DNA of 64,000 nucleotides, from the NCBI RefSeq assembly GCF_036884655.1, contig NC_088348.1, forward strand, positions 23,540,501 through 23,604,500, written 5' to 3'. The notes under the pieces are model-generated. The model made no database searches, was not told the DNA's origin, and saw only the letters and a program-made list of their open reading frames with translations. Of this stretch, positions 38,416 through 54,904 are shown piece by piece. The DNA comes from Musa acuminata AAA Group (taxonomy: Eukaryota > Streptophyta > Magnoliopsida > Zingiberales > Musaceae). The position numbers were made by a program, and so were the translations under genes. Position 1 is the first letter of the stretch; every line of letters starts with the position of its first letter.

Positions 38416-38440
38416 AAGCATCGGACGGCTCCCGATGCTT
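38416..38440. repeat. Perfect 9-bp hairpin at a composition boundary
   Basis: AAGCATCGG and CCGATGCTT are perfectly complementary around the loop ACGGCTC. The hairpin sits exactly where AT-rich repeat DNA gives way to a GC-rich block. No U-run follows it. Significance is unknown. Confidence 0.6.
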
Positions 38441-39331
38441 CATCATGATCAGAAGGGTGGGCATAACCGTCCAGCCTCCCCTCGTCCACGACGACTTTGG
38501 ACGTCGACTCTCGACACGATCAATGCGACGCCACCCGGCCATTCGTGCCTCGGATCGTGTCGGCGTGGCGGCGTCAAATCGCCGTCTCTCCCGCGACACT
38601 CGAGTAAGCTCAGGTGGCGAGACGGAGTTAATGGTGGGTCAAGTACGGGTCGATGATGGGGTGCCGAAAAAGGCCATCATAGAGAGGGGGCTTCGGTGGT
38701 GGTGTCGTTATTTTCGACGAAGATGGGGTCATTTGTCGCCTCCTTTTTGCCGTTTCTGGTAAAAAATCGTTACCCACCCCCGTTTACCGTTTGAGTAAAA
38801 AGTTTTCCCCAATGAGAGTAGAGCGACAGGCTGTAAAGAATGCCCCAAACCCGATATCCTTACCCCTCGAACTCCGTTCTGCTTCTCCGCGTCCTCCCTC
38901 GCCCCCCACCCTCCCAATACGCACACGAAACCGACCACACACCCCGCAGTGGTGCAAACTCTACGGAGGAGAGTGTCGTTATAAATCTCACTGAGATACT
39001 ACCGTTTACCCAAACGTCACCACCCGCGCCACGAACCCGAGCCGAAAGGAAAGTGCGGGCCCCGCTTTTGTGACGCCAAGTGACGTCGGCGGTCCGGGTG
39101 GGCACTTGACGAGGAGTTATCTTTCTGATGCCCGTAGGGTTCAGTTGACTGCCCGCATAAATCCATCGTTCATCAGCGGGTCCCCGTCGAAACGAACGGC
39201 TGATGTACTCTTTTCCTCGAATTAGATTCCTTCCTAGTGTCTGTACTGTGTATTTACTTCTTTACCCCAAAAACGCCGGTGACACGGCGAAGGAAACGGA
39301 AGCGATGGTTTCTGGAATCGGGCTTTCCACT
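38441..39331. promoter_or_regulatory. GC-rich upstream region of the F-box/kelch gene
   Basis: The region is CpG-rich, unlike the AT-rich flanks. It contains TGACGTCG at 39081-39088, an ACGT-core bZIP/CRE-type site, and a second TGACG just before it. Open frames in all six frames are by-products of high GC and match nothing I know. A decayed gene or TE between 38440 and 38760 cannot be excluded. Confidence 0.4.
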
Positions 39332-39339
39332 TATAAATA
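39332..39339 (+). promoter_or_regulatory. TATA box of the F-box/kelch gene
   Basis: A clear TATAAATA lies in a pyrimidine-rich context. It is 4.4 kb before the kelch coding exon but only a short way before a GC-rich non-coding exon that ends in a good donor. Confidence 0.6.
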
Positions 39340-39364
39340 CTACTCTTATGCTCTCCTTCCCTTT

Positions 39365-39566
39365 GTTTCTCGCCTTCTCGCTCGCTCTCTGGCGGCGATC
39401 GCATCTCGCCATCGCGGATGGAGGTTTCAGCCACCTGAGGCCGATCCGGTGGTGCCGGCCGCTCGACCCGCGTCCCCGGCGAGGCCGCCGTCCGTCGCCC
39501 GCAGCGTTATTCTCAGATCCCGTCGATCGGATGGATTCGCCCGATCTTGATTCATAGACGACGCCG
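39365..39566 (+). other. Predicted 5' non-coding exon with a small upstream ORF
   Basis: Transcription from the TATA box would start near 39365. Likely donors are GCCG|GTGATC (exon end 39566) or GGAG|GTACTC (39585). The exon contains an eight-codon upstream ORF at 39530-39556 (MDSPDLDS, then stop). It would splice to TTTCCAG|TAGCACATGG just before the kelch CDS. The exon structure is inferred, not proven. Confidence 0.45.
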
Positions 39567-42500
39567 GTGATCGGTCCCCGTGGAGGTACTCCGCTGTCGG
39601 ATTCGCTTGGTGATTTAGATGTGGATGTTGCAGTTTGTTTCCTTTTTGCGGATTTCACGGGGAAGGAGGCGAAATAATGATATTTTGGTTTGTGATTAGT
39701 AGGTCGTAGATGATATTCTGATTTAATGTGATTTCTGGTTGTAGATGTTCTTGTGATGCTGAAGCGCGTGGTTGCATATGGTGATCTGGCGGTACTGTTG
39801 ATTTAGATGCACACACTGTATTCTTTCGCGGTGATTCCGGGAATGAAGGATCTGATCTTTGCGATCTCTTGGTGATATTCTGGTACTCGGTGACCATCGT
39901 TCGTATGAGGTGAAATCTCTAGTTTAATCATTTACTTGATGATTTTTTTAGCGATTCATTAATTTAATTGCCCAGTTATTTGACAATAATTATCTGCATT
40001 GATTTGTGGTTTCTTCTACTTCAATCAAGTAATAGATCAATTCTGGATGAACTGAAGCACGCTTCTTACAAGAAAATTACGACATAATGGTCTTTCGTGG
40101 GGTTTTCTTTACCAGTGGTGGAATATGATGTTTTCAAGGCCTGTGGAGAAAGTATCATTTCTGGATATACTGTTCTCAAATGTTGTGTCTTATGTTTGCG
40201 AGGCCTATTTTGTTGGTTTGGTCTAATTGATTATCGTTCTTGTATTAGTGCCACTTTTCTACATTGCATTTAGGTCTGTAAACAAACCAAACATGAATAA
40301 ACAGAGTTTTGTCCCTCTTTGATTTAAACAAACAAAGGCATGGTTTAAGCTCTGCACAAGCTCCAGGTGAGCTTGCTTGAGCCAGACTCATGAAGCTCAT
40401 ATCGAGCTTCAGCTTAGCTCAAAGATTGTTTGAACCGAGCTCCCATGGCATATTGTGATTGTTCTCAGATTCATGAGTGAGAAAAGAAGCATTCCATGAG
40501 GAAGTTATTGTCAAGGGCCTTGAGTCAAGGGCTACCCAGGTGGTGGCTGGAGGTGGGTGTCATTAGAGATTCTAGTAAAGATGGCATGGGTCATGGCAGC
40601 AGAGTTGATATGTGTTGTGGTTGAAGTGGATCTGAAAAGAATTGCTGGAAGGGGAGGAACACCCAACTCAAAAACTTGGGAATAGGATTAGATGAGCATG
40701 CAGAATGGGGTAGGGATGGGGGGGAAGGAAAGAAATGTGAATGAGGAGTTGGGAAAAGGCAAGGGACCAACAAGCTGGGTGTAGAAACCCCAATAGCACT
40801 TGCCTACAATAAAATAAGGCCCACAATTTTAGCTAGTAGATACAGATCTAACTGAACAGCCGGAGTATATTTGATTTAGTATTTTTAAAAGGATGGTCCA
40901 ATACATTGATGCTCCCTTTGATGTTTTCCAATGACTATAACCTTGATCACCCAAGTCACCAAGTTGCAACCTAACCATGATGATAATGTAATAAATATTA
41001 CATTATCTAATATTTTTTGTTCAAGGTCTTAATAAGGCAAATATTAATGAATATAGCAAAGTTCGTGTTCAATTCATCAGAAACTGATATCTGATTTGAG
41101 CTTGGCTTAGGATTCTCACATATGGGTTTGTCACAAGCTGTTCGCAAGCATGAAATCAAACTTACACCCCTAGTTGTGTCAACAGCAATAGATACTAGTC
41201 TAGTTTTTACATTACTTATCATATGTCTTGAATTCAGATTTGTTGTGCATATGTTTTAATGTGATAGGGGCTTGTTCAAAATATCTTACCTGAAAAAAAG
41301 GCAGAAAGGTGTGTTGCAAAAGCAAAAAAAAAAAGGGTTACTCATACTGGAATTGTGATAAAATAGAAATTCTCAGATGCATGAATGGATCTGTCTCTTA
41401 ATCTGCTAATAAGAGTAATTAGTTCGAGAAAAACAAAAAATAATAAGAATGAGCTATTCCAGGAGGGATTTTTAGTTAAGTTCGTGAAAACTTTAACCCA
41501 GAAACTGCAAAAATAATAAAGGTGAAGGGAACTATTTGCTTCTGAAAGACATGTTCAATTATTTTCATTTCAATTAATTGCAATATTATAGGCAATGTTC
41601 ATCACAAAAAAGGAAAAGTTGTTTTTTTAATTTTACTAGGGATGATGTAAAATCTCTTCTCCTCCTGATGGCGCTAAGATTGTTGCAGAAGATCAAACCT
41701 CAGGTGAACCAAATCTGGTTCTGATTAGAGAACATGTTGGAATTTTGAATAAGTTGTAAATCTAGTTCATTCAGAGTAAGAAACCACCACCATTACCTAA
41801 GCTGGTTGTCAAATAGATGGAGGGGTTTCATGCTGATTCGGCCATTTATGTGTCACCAAATGGGACCGTTTCAACCTTAGGGTTGTACCTAGAGGCCAAA
41901 TATCCTCGGGTAAATGTTGATCCAACTATGATTAGAAATAAGGATAAAAACCTCCTGAGATGCTACAAACAGGAACAAAAATTGTAAGATAACAGCTTAA
42001 CATATACTATGCTCATATAGGGACCCTATGACATTAAAAAATCCCATAATAATTAGTTATTAAAAACAAGGATTTTGTTTCAACAATAACAAAAAAAGGA
42101 ATTTTTTATTTACTATACTAGGATAATGTAAAATCTTTTCTCCTCCTGATGGCCCTGAGATCGTTGCTGAAGGCGAACCCACAGGTGAACCAGATCCAGT
42201 TATTAAAAAAACATGGTGGAATTTTGTGGAAGTGGTGATTATAGTTCAATACAGAGTAAGAAACCACCACGATTATCTGCCAAATTACTATCTAAAATGG
42301 TTGACAGATTTGGACATTTATGTGTCACCTCTACAGGTAAATGTTGATCCAACTATAATTTGGTTTGGCTTGAGTAGCTTAGCCTCCTTGGTGTTGATGC
42401 AAATAGTATTTTTTAGCCTGTAGGAGTTTACATTGCAACAAAACCAAATGAACAAAGAATTTAGGCTTGTTCGTTTTGCTACCTCTTTGATTGGGTTTCA

Positions 42501-43797
42501 TATTGGGATGTAAAGAGAAATTATTTCCTTTAGGGTTACATTTTTGTCAATGAACGAATTGAATTGAACCAACTGGGACACTCTCCTGCCTTTATTGTCA
42601 AACTCCTGGTCATCATTGGTTGCTACATCTGTCATTGCCAATCGCATCTTGTTGTCATTGACTATGCACCATTGCTGGTCATCAGTATAATCACCACAAC
42701 ACTTGTTGTTACCCATTGCATATATTTGCTATCACCTTTGGTTGTTTATTGCCATTCTGGATGTTTCCAACCCCCAATTACCAGTAATTTTTGTCCTCAT
42801 TGCCAAACTGAGGTCACCAATTTCATCCTTCTGCAAATAATTGCTTCTCTTTATCTTGCTTTCCCAGTGTTAGCACCCATTACTTGTCAAGAAACCAAAA
42901 TGCGCTACATCACATCATGTACCAACCACCATGAGTGCATGCCAGCCACTAGTGATTGTTTATTTTTGTACTTAAATTGTATTGTCCTCCACCATTTTGA
43001 CTGTCATTAACCATTTTATGAGTATAAAGTTCTATTTTTTACCTAAAAACAATGGAGGACAGGCTTCTTCTTTGTTGTTCCAGTACGATAGCTCCTGATG
43101 TTTGTGTGGCAAAGATGCATGTTAGTTAAAACACCTTAATGCCATCCAACACAGGCCTTAAAGTTGATTTATTAATACAATGGTTATTTCAATATAGGTT
43201 GGTATGATACATTTCAATTACTTTCTGGCATTGTTTGTTTTAAATTGTGTTGATAAGTACTAATTGACAAAACAATCATTAGTGGTAAATATAAAAAAAT
43301 TGGCTTAATGTTGATTTCAGCTTGTGCTAAACTGTGCTAATCGACAATGCAATCTGCAGTGCTAACTATAAAAAAGGATGGCCTGGTACACATAATTCTT
43401 ACCAGTATGGGGTTTAAGAACGGTTAATGTAGGAAACCTTACCCATGCAATTAGAGAGGCTGTTTTGGTGGTTCTGACCCTACTCATTTAGGTTTCAGAG
43501 GAGCAATCTTATCATGGCACTGGTTCAGTTATGTGTTTTTTGTATTGATTGTATGTTATGTTTGTTACGCCTATATCTACTTGTATCTATACAAATTGCT
43601 TTGCTAATGGTAACTAACTCTGTTATTACTCTTTTAGATGAAGTCAAATGCCATGTGGATTTGTTTCATCTTGTATTCTGGTTGTCCTTTTATGATAAAA
43701 ATATTAGTTTGCATTTGATCTTAAAATTCTATTAATGGGTAAGCATATGATGTAGTTTTTGGAGCTTACTGCCTGTTCTCTTCTTTTTCTTTCCAGT
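39567..43797 (+). other. Leader intron of the F-box/kelch gene
   Basis: About 4.2 kb of AT-rich sequence lies between the proposed non-coding exon and the coding exon. It holds a diverged direct duplication (41630-41945 and 42110-42365). It also holds a TTGTCATTGC-rich low-complexity stretch at 42590-43010 that produces a meaningless 148-codon open frame. Large 5' leader introns are common in this gene family. Confidence 0.45.
41630..42365. repeat. Diverged direct duplication in the leader intron
   Basis: Copies at about 41630-41945 and 42110-42365 share TCTCCTCCTGATGG, GGTGAACCA, AGAAACCACCA, TTATGTGTCACC and TAAATGTTGATCCAACTAT in the same order. The intervening ~165 bases are unrelated. 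No family recognised. Confidence 0.6.
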
Positions 43798-43802
43798 AGC
43801 AC

Positions 43803-45179
43803 ATGGACAATTGCATAACGACTGATTATTTTGAGTTAATTGTTTTAGGAGCTTACAGAGAAATAGAACTGCAACATAGCAAGCCGGAAATCATGGTTGT
43901 TGCTCCACATTGTTATCTTTCGCAGCTTTTCAGATCTTTTGATCAGGAATGTGATTCATCTCAGAAATATTTAATTGGTTACTTGGTCTTGGCTAAAACT
44001 GGCAAGCTAGCAAAGGTCAAAAGGGATACATTTGACACAGATTTCGTTGTTGATAATGGATATCATAGAGGATTAAAGAAGAAAAGATCTGTGGTTAAGA
44101 CACAGCCTGGAGGTAGTTATACTGATCGAAGATCAAATGACTGTCTTCTTCCTGGACTTCATGATGATATCGCACTAGATTGTCTGGCCTTAACATGTAG
44201 GTCTGAGTACCCTTCACTTGCCTGTCTGAACAAAAGATTTAACTCACTGATTCGTAGTGGATACCTTTACAAATTAAGGAGACAGCTTGGTGTTATCGAG
44301 CACTGGGTTTATCTAGCATGCAGTCTGATGCCTTGGGAAGCATTTGATCCATTCAGGCGTAGATGGATGAGGCTACCACGGATGCCATGTGATGATTGCT
44401 TCTCTTGCGCAGACAAGGAGTCTCTTGCTGTGGGGACCCAGCTTCTTGTTTTTGGACGGGAAGTAATTGGTTTTGCTATCTGGATGTACAGTTTGGTGAG
44501 GCATGATTGGTCTAGATGCCCTCCTATGAAGCTGCATCGTTGCCTTTTTGGATCTGGAAGCTCTGGGCACATCGCTATTATTGCTGGGGGAAGTGATATG
44601 GCTGGCCACGTTTTGAGTAGTGCAGAGTTGTACAATTCAGAGTGTGGTACTTGGGAGACTTTACCCGATATGAATGTGCCGAGGAGATTATGTTCCGGCT
44701 TCTTTATGGATGGAAAATTTTATGTTATAGGGGGCATGTCAAACCATACAGATCCTTTGACTTGTGGCGAGGAGTACAACATCGAATCCAGGACATGGAG
44801 AAGAATTAGGAACATGTATCCTGGTGGAAACAGGGCTACTCAGTCTCCCCCTCTTGTTGCAGTCGTAAATAATCAGCTTTATGCCGCAGATCAATCTACG
44901 AACGAAGTCAAGAAGTATGACAAGTCAAACAACACTTGGAATGTGGTAAGATCATTGCCCGTGAGAGCTGACTCTTCCAATGGTTGGGGTCTTGCATTCA
45001 GGTCATGCGGTGACAAGTTATTGGTGGTCGGTGGTCATCGAGGGCCTCAAGGTGAAGTAATTGTTCTGCACGTTTGGCGTCCTGAAGATGGAAACACGGG
45101 TGGAGCAGAGTGGGATGTGCTTTCCATCAGAGAAAGAGCTGGTGCTTTTGTTTACAACTGTGCGGTGATGGGTTGTTGA
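43803..45179 (+). CDS. F-box/kelch-repeat protein, SKIP11-like
   Basis: This is an intronless coding region of up to 458 residues. A divergent F-box spans about 116-160 (LHDDIALDCLALTCRSEYPS...), followed by EHWVYLACSLMPWEAFDP. Four to five kelch blades follow. Clear blade motifs are AGGSDMAGHVLSSAELYN, FYVIGGMSNHTDPLTCGEEY and LVVGGHRG. The C-terminus YNCAVMGC is identical to that of Arabidopsis SKIP11 and its paralogues. These proteins are substrate adaptors of SCF ubiquitin ligases, and some target phenylpropanoid enzymes. The first ATG follows a splice acceptor by a few bases. The second, at 43893 (MVVAPHCYLSQLFRS), better resembles family N-termini, so the true protein may be 428 residues. 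The frame is intact. Confidence 0.93.
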   Translation: MDNCITTDYFELIVLGAYREIELQHSKPEIMVVAPHCYLSQLFRSFDQECDSSQKYLIGYLVLAKTGKLAKVKRDTFDTDFVVDNGYHRGLKKKRSVVKTQPGGSYTDRRSNDCLLPGLHDDIALDCLALTCRSEYPSLACLNKRFNSLIRSGYLYKLRRQLGVIEHWVYLACSLMPWEAFDPFRRRWMRLPRMPCDDCFSCADKESLAVGTQLLVFGREVIGFAIWMYSLVRHDWSRCPPMKLHRCLFGSGSSGHIAIIAGGSDMAGHVLSSAELYNSECGTWETLPDMNVPRRLCSGFFMDGKFYVIGGMSNHTDPLTCGEEYNIESRTWRRIRNMYPGGNRATQSPPLVAVVNNQLYAADQSTNEVKKYDKSNNTWNVVRSLPVRADSSNGWGLAFRSCGDKLLVVGGHRGPQGEVIVLHVWRPEDGNTGGAEWDVLSIRERAGAFVYNCAVMGC

Positions 45180-45644
45180 TGCATGCAAATGCGTGCTGTT
45201 TGTGTGTCATGAATTATATTAGTCAGGAAAGATCAGAAGACTTGATTCATGAAATTGCTTATATTACTGTTTTTTTGTTTTCTTTTAAGTACTTAATATT
45301 TTTAATTCCCCTATTCATCGATGATGCTTGCTTACTTTGTTCTCTTGCAGTTAAGGTCTCCCGCCACGAATTAGACCATTGAGTTGATATGAAGTCTCTT
45401 ACTTTTTCCTACTATCCAGATAGTCCCCGGTACATCCACAAGATAGTTCCATGTATTATTGCTTCACAGGCTATAGTCATGAGCTGAAGGAGCTACATAC
45501 AAGTCATGTGGAGAAGGTTGGTTTAGCTGTCATATCCAGACTAGTTGTTATGCTCATCATGCTTTAACTTCTCTGTTCTTGCTACAAATGTATATTTCCA
45601 GCACTGAAAGATCGACGACTTCTTCCCGGGTCTTATCCTCCTCG
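45180..45644. other. 3' flank of the kelch gene
   Basis: This is T-rich sequence expected to hold the 3' untranslated region and poly-A site of the kelch gene. It runs up to the C-terminal end of the GH31 pseudogene on the other strand. No gene is seen. Confidence 0.5.
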
Positions 45645-46348
45645 CTACATCTGGTAATTGATCTCAAGCTCTAGCTCAGATTCCTCACTCGACCGCTGCC
45701 ACAAACCCTTCACCTCCACGTCGCTGAACCTTCCATTGTTCCGGTGCGCAATGCTCACCTTCGAGTCACTACCGACTTTAACCCCATTCACCTACACCGA
45801 AGACTTCCCTGATACAATCTTTGGCGGTAAGCCAAGTCTCACCACCCTTCCCCACAACCAAGCGCTGCTACGAAGCATACGTGTCATTGACCACCTCCGA
45901 CCGCAGCTTCAAACCCTTCCCCTCCATCTTGCCGCTGAACCCCACCGGACTCCACTCGCTCTCCTCCCTCGCCATCTCCACCACCTCCCCGGCCGCACGT
46001 CCGTCCTCGTCGATCGCCACGAGGATCCCGAACGGGCTCCGCCGTGCCGATGCGGTTGTCGGCGCCTCACCCTGCATCGGCAAGATGATGCCACCCCGGA
46101 CATGAACGTTGATGCTGTCTTCTGGCGCAGCAAGAGTCACGTACTCCCCAGCGTCGCTCCTCACCGACTGGGTTCGGTCGAACAGGTTGAACCACCTGCC
46201 TCTGAGGAAATAAGCCTCGACCGTGACCGCTTTCGGCTTCAGCACCGGCGAGACCATCATTCCGGCTCCCAGCAGAAACTGTGTGTTGATGCTGTAGGTC
46301 TTCGTGTCTTGGGGGAAGGAGAAGAACAGCGGCCGCACGATTGGCGCT
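45645..46348 (-). pseudogene. GH31 alpha-glucosidase pseudogene, C-terminal half
   Basis: Read on the minus strand, it starts APIVRPLFFSFPQDTKTY and continues FLLGAGMMVSPVLKPKAVTVEAYF. RGRWFNLFD and INVHVRGGIILPMQ follow, which is the typical GH31 path after the catalytic barrel. From about residue 150 the frame breaks. SEVVNDTYAS hits a stop, and family-like text (VNGVKV, EVKGLW...) resumes in other frames until a stop at 45645-45647. It best resembles plant alpha-glucosidase (maltase) rather than alpha-xylosidase. The 5' half is on the far side of the retrotransposon at 46349-55966. Functional copies are exo-acting glycosidases of cell wall or starch breakdown, but this copy is dead. Confidence 0.85.
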
Positions 46349-46903
46349 TGATGAGGATAATAAATGGTGACGACTCACGCAGATGTCAGCTGTCCCGGAC
46401 GACACCTCACACCTCAAACGACCCAGCGGAACCTGGTCAAACGAACCAGAACGCGCACCGAGGCCCATTAATGACCTGTTCAGACTCTGTTCTTCACGCC
46501 ACGCCAACACCAATGTCAGACGCAACCCACTCCCTGCAAGCGGTTGCATCGGGTATGGTAAATCGCCCTATAAGAACCCCACCCTTGAGAAGGGCTGGGG
46601 GGGGGGGGGGAAGAAAAAGGGAGAAGAACCACTCCACTCCACATCACTAGCTTGATCGTCGGAGGGGTCGGGCCGAGCTTCCGACCCGACCTATGTGCAG
46701 GTAAGGAGACGAAGTTATTTCCCCGGGACGCGAGGAGAGGACGCCTTCCCCCCGGAGCATCCCGATGAACCTAGACGTGATCTGGTCCACAAGGTCGGTC
46801 ACTTCGGCAATCCCGAGAAACCTCGAGCAAAGATCCCCGCCATTCAGCCCCGAACCAAGCCGCGTCGGCCCCGAAACGCGGCACAAAGTTGTTTACACCA
46901 ACA
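46349..46903 (+). repeat. 5' LTR of the Tat element
   Basis: It begins TGATGAGGATAATAAATGG and ends TTTACACCAACA, a TG...CA border. CCCTATAAG near 46567 is the probable promoter TATA. A G-run of 14 at about 46597-46610 is 7 in the 3' copy. Confidence 0.93.
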
Positions 46904-46904
46904 G

Positions 46905-46922
46905 ATTGGCGCTAGAAGGAGG
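46905..46922 (+). other. Primer binding site
   Basis: ATTGGCGCTAGAAGGAGG lies one base after the 5' LTR, where a tRNA 3' end would pair. It is not the initiator-Met site TGGTATCAGAGC. I cannot name the tRNA without a tRNA set. Confidence 0.65.
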
Positions 46923-46929
46923 GCCCTGA

Positions 46930-52270
<5,341 letters not shown>

Positions 52271-52547
52271 GAAAGCAGAAGCTTGGTAACACGCAAGAGA
52301 AGAAAATTTTCTTTTATTCAAGAAAAGCGGGGACTACAGGACTCGACCTTGACTCACACAGTCAGACCGACCACCTAGCTTATTACAAGTTTCTACCCTA
52401 ACCGTCAGAACCCCCGACGCTATCATCGAAGGGAACCTCGTCCGGCATATCTACGTCTAGGTCCTTGGGGTGCGAAGCGAAGGGATCCCCCTCGACTTCC
52501 AGTCCGGGGTGGCGCGTTCTGAACTGGCCCAGGGCAATCCGGTACCC

Positions 52548-54377
52548 TTACTCGTAAGTAACCTGCCCCGACCGGACCAGCCCTAGCTGGAAGCCCGAGG
52601 ACTGTTTGTAGTCCTCGATTATTTTCTTGTCTTTCTCTGGCCGCCGATCCCGCTCAGCAACCAGAGCCTCAGAAGCCCCCTTTGCCTCAGCCAGGGCCCC
52701 TTCCAGCTTTTGCGTCAGGGTGATTGCCTCGTTCCGGGCCAAACGTGCCTCGGTCCGAGTCGCCCTTAGGAGCCCTTGGAGCCCTTCTTTCTCCTCTTCA
52801 GCCGCCTTCGCCTCAGATTTAAGGCGAAGGACCTCCGCCTCCAGCGCCGAGGTACGCTGATCGGCCGCCGTCGCCTCAGACTTAAGGTGCGTCACTTCCG
52901 CCTCCAGCTCCGAGGAGCGCTGCTCGGCTGCTGCGATCACCTCCAGAGCCGCCCCCACACTGACCTCCTCGAGCTGCTTGTGTAGCTCGGCATTCCAGTC
53001 GCACAGAATGCCGAGGGCCCGACCTGCATCACGCACGCGGTCTGCCAACGCCATAGTGTAATGTTGGCCCTGCAGAGAAAAAGTCAGAACCGACGCCGCC
53101 CAGGTATCAAGTTGGGGTCCAATGGTGAGACGCTTACCCATAGCAATGACTTCATAGATTTGCCCAGCAAGACATCCGAGGGCATGGTATATAGCTCACG
53201 AGCCATGTCAGGGTGAAGCCCGCCTCGGATGAACGCGGCCGCGGTTTCCCCGTCGGCCCATACTTGGGTCCCACGGGTCAACCCCGCCCAACGGGCCACC
53301 AACTGGTCGGAGGGTTGGCCCTCCGAAAGCTCGCCCATCAAACGAGCCTGATAGGACTCGTTCTGCGCCCCCGCAGGGAGGCGACACAAGTCACGGATAG
53401 AGGGCTCCCTGGGCGCTTTCGCTGCCCCCTCGTTGCTCGGCCCGGCCAAGTCCCCGTCGCCGGTCGTGCATGCCCGACTCCACAACGACTTCACATGACC
53501 GAGCCCCCGACGGATTTGGTTTCTTCTGGGCGGCAATCTTGGCCTTTTTCCGGGGACGGCTGGCCTCGAGCTCCACCGGCGCCTCCCTCGAGCTGATGCC
53601 CGGACCAACCGGATGACGCGGGGGTGTGGTCAATGAAGAGCGCCCTCCGCGCACGGCAACAAGATTCACCATCCCTGCATGAAAACGTCGACCTCTGTCA
53701 GAACACCAAAGACATGAAAACCTGCCGCTACCCGCTTAAGGCATACCTCGAGGCACCGGGCTCTGACCCGCCTCGACCAGCCACGCCTCGGTCATCTTCC
53801 GGATGACTCGGGAGGCCAGGAGAATCTCCTTAAGTCTTCGAAGGGCTTGGCGCTCCTCGTTGTTCAGGACTGGGGCGGTGTTGTCGACGGCGCGCGCCGC
53901 CCACCGGAGCCCAAAGCTCCAGCCCTCCGGACGACATACGTAGAAGAAACGCTCCTTCCACCCTTTGTTGCTGGAAGGAGCCCCGCTGACCTGGAAGCCC
54001 GGTCGGGTGGATAGGTAATAACCCCCCGACCCCTTAGATAGACGGAAGTAGGAGAGGAAAAGGGACCGGCTCAGGGTAATGCTGGCGTAGTGACATTCCC
54101 CTAGGAACGCCACCAGATAGCGCTAGGAATTGGGCGTCATCTGAGAAGGAGAAATGCGACACCATGAGACGCACGAACTTATAACTGGATGGAGAGGGAG
54201 GCGCAACCCGGCCTCGAAGGCATCCAGAGTTAGGGCGAAGCCCCTAGGGATAGGGTCATACGCCCGCTGCCCTGGCTCAGGGGCAATGCGCATGAATTCC
54301 GTCGGGATACCGTAACGATCCCGAAGGGAGCCGAGCGACGACTCGCTCATAGTTGAGTCGAGGTCATGTGGCCACAT
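52548..54377 (-). pseudogene. Antisense accessory gene of the Tat element (Transposase_28/PF04195 type), spliced
   Basis: Encoded opposite to gag-pol. Three exons: 54377-53747, 53674-53138 and 53069-52548. Intron 1 (72 bases) is CGAG|GTATGC...CATGCAG|GG. Intron 2 (68 bases) is ATGG|GTAAGC...CTCTGCAG|GG. Both keep phase. The N-terminus matches the putative gypsy-type transposon domain: LRDRYGIPTEF, APEPGQRAYDP, GFALTLDAFEAGLRLPLHP, YLVAFLGE and GWKERFFYV. A basic patch (RPRKKAKIAAQKK) may be a nuclear signal. Exon 3 is a long coiled coil with Ala/Glu heptads (LEAEVTHLKSEA, LEAEVLRLKSEA). The function of this family is unknown. Defects: a Trp-to-TAG stop at 54123-54125 (NS*RYLV) and a frameshift near 53490. 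A TATA box lies 240 bases upstream. Confidence 0.8.
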
Positions 54378-54616
54378 TAACGATTCGAGGGCTTTGCAGC
54401 CCTCTCATCGGACGACGAGTAGGGACTTACCGGCAATGCCCTCTCTCTGATAGTACCAGAAGTGGAAGGTGAGGAAGGAGAGGGCAGAGAAGGAGAAACC
54501 ATCCTTACCAAATCTTGGAAAGGAAGGTAGGACGGCCGATGGGTGCGAAATAAGGTCGCCCGGAGTGAGGATTGAACAAATGCAAGTATCAGGACATGCA
54601 GGACGTCGACTGTGCG

Positions 54617-54626
54617 CTATTTATAG
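54617..54626 (-). promoter_or_regulatory. TATA box of the antisense accessory gene
   Basis: The minus strand reads GGCCTATAAATAGCGC, a near-perfect plant TATA box. It lies 240 bases upstream of the antisense start codon, far from either LTR. It would drive transcription toward the integrase end of the element. Confidence 0.6.
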
Positions 54627-54904
54627 GCCACATCCTGCCAAAACGGTGACCCTTCCTCTCCTGAAGTGCGCTGCGTGCGCAGACCCAAACGTCACTTCAC
54701 CATAAATATGGCCTGACGTGGCAGCCAACTATCGCACGATGTGAGTACGGAAGCGCTAATCATGTTAGCCTCAAAAGCTAGCGACTCTCGTAAGTGATGG
54801 TCCCTTAAGCTTCCCTAGGAAGAAAGCAACCTGGCCGCTTGCGCCCGCGCACGACTGAGCAATTGGTCACTGATCAAAACGAAGTCGCTCGTCGGCCACC
54901 GAAC

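Noticed and set aside
38364..38762. 132-codon plus-strand frame and its antisense partner
   Set aside because: The longest version has no ATG start, its GC content opens several frames at once, and no domain is recognised.
42564..43010. 148-codon frame with hydrophobic segments, a possible membrane protein
   Set aside because: It is built from a TTGTCATTGC-rich low-complexity stretch inside a likely leader intron, with no family match.
45658..46650. 330-codon plus-strand frame
   Set aside because: It is the antisense of the GH31 pseudogene running into the 5' LTR.
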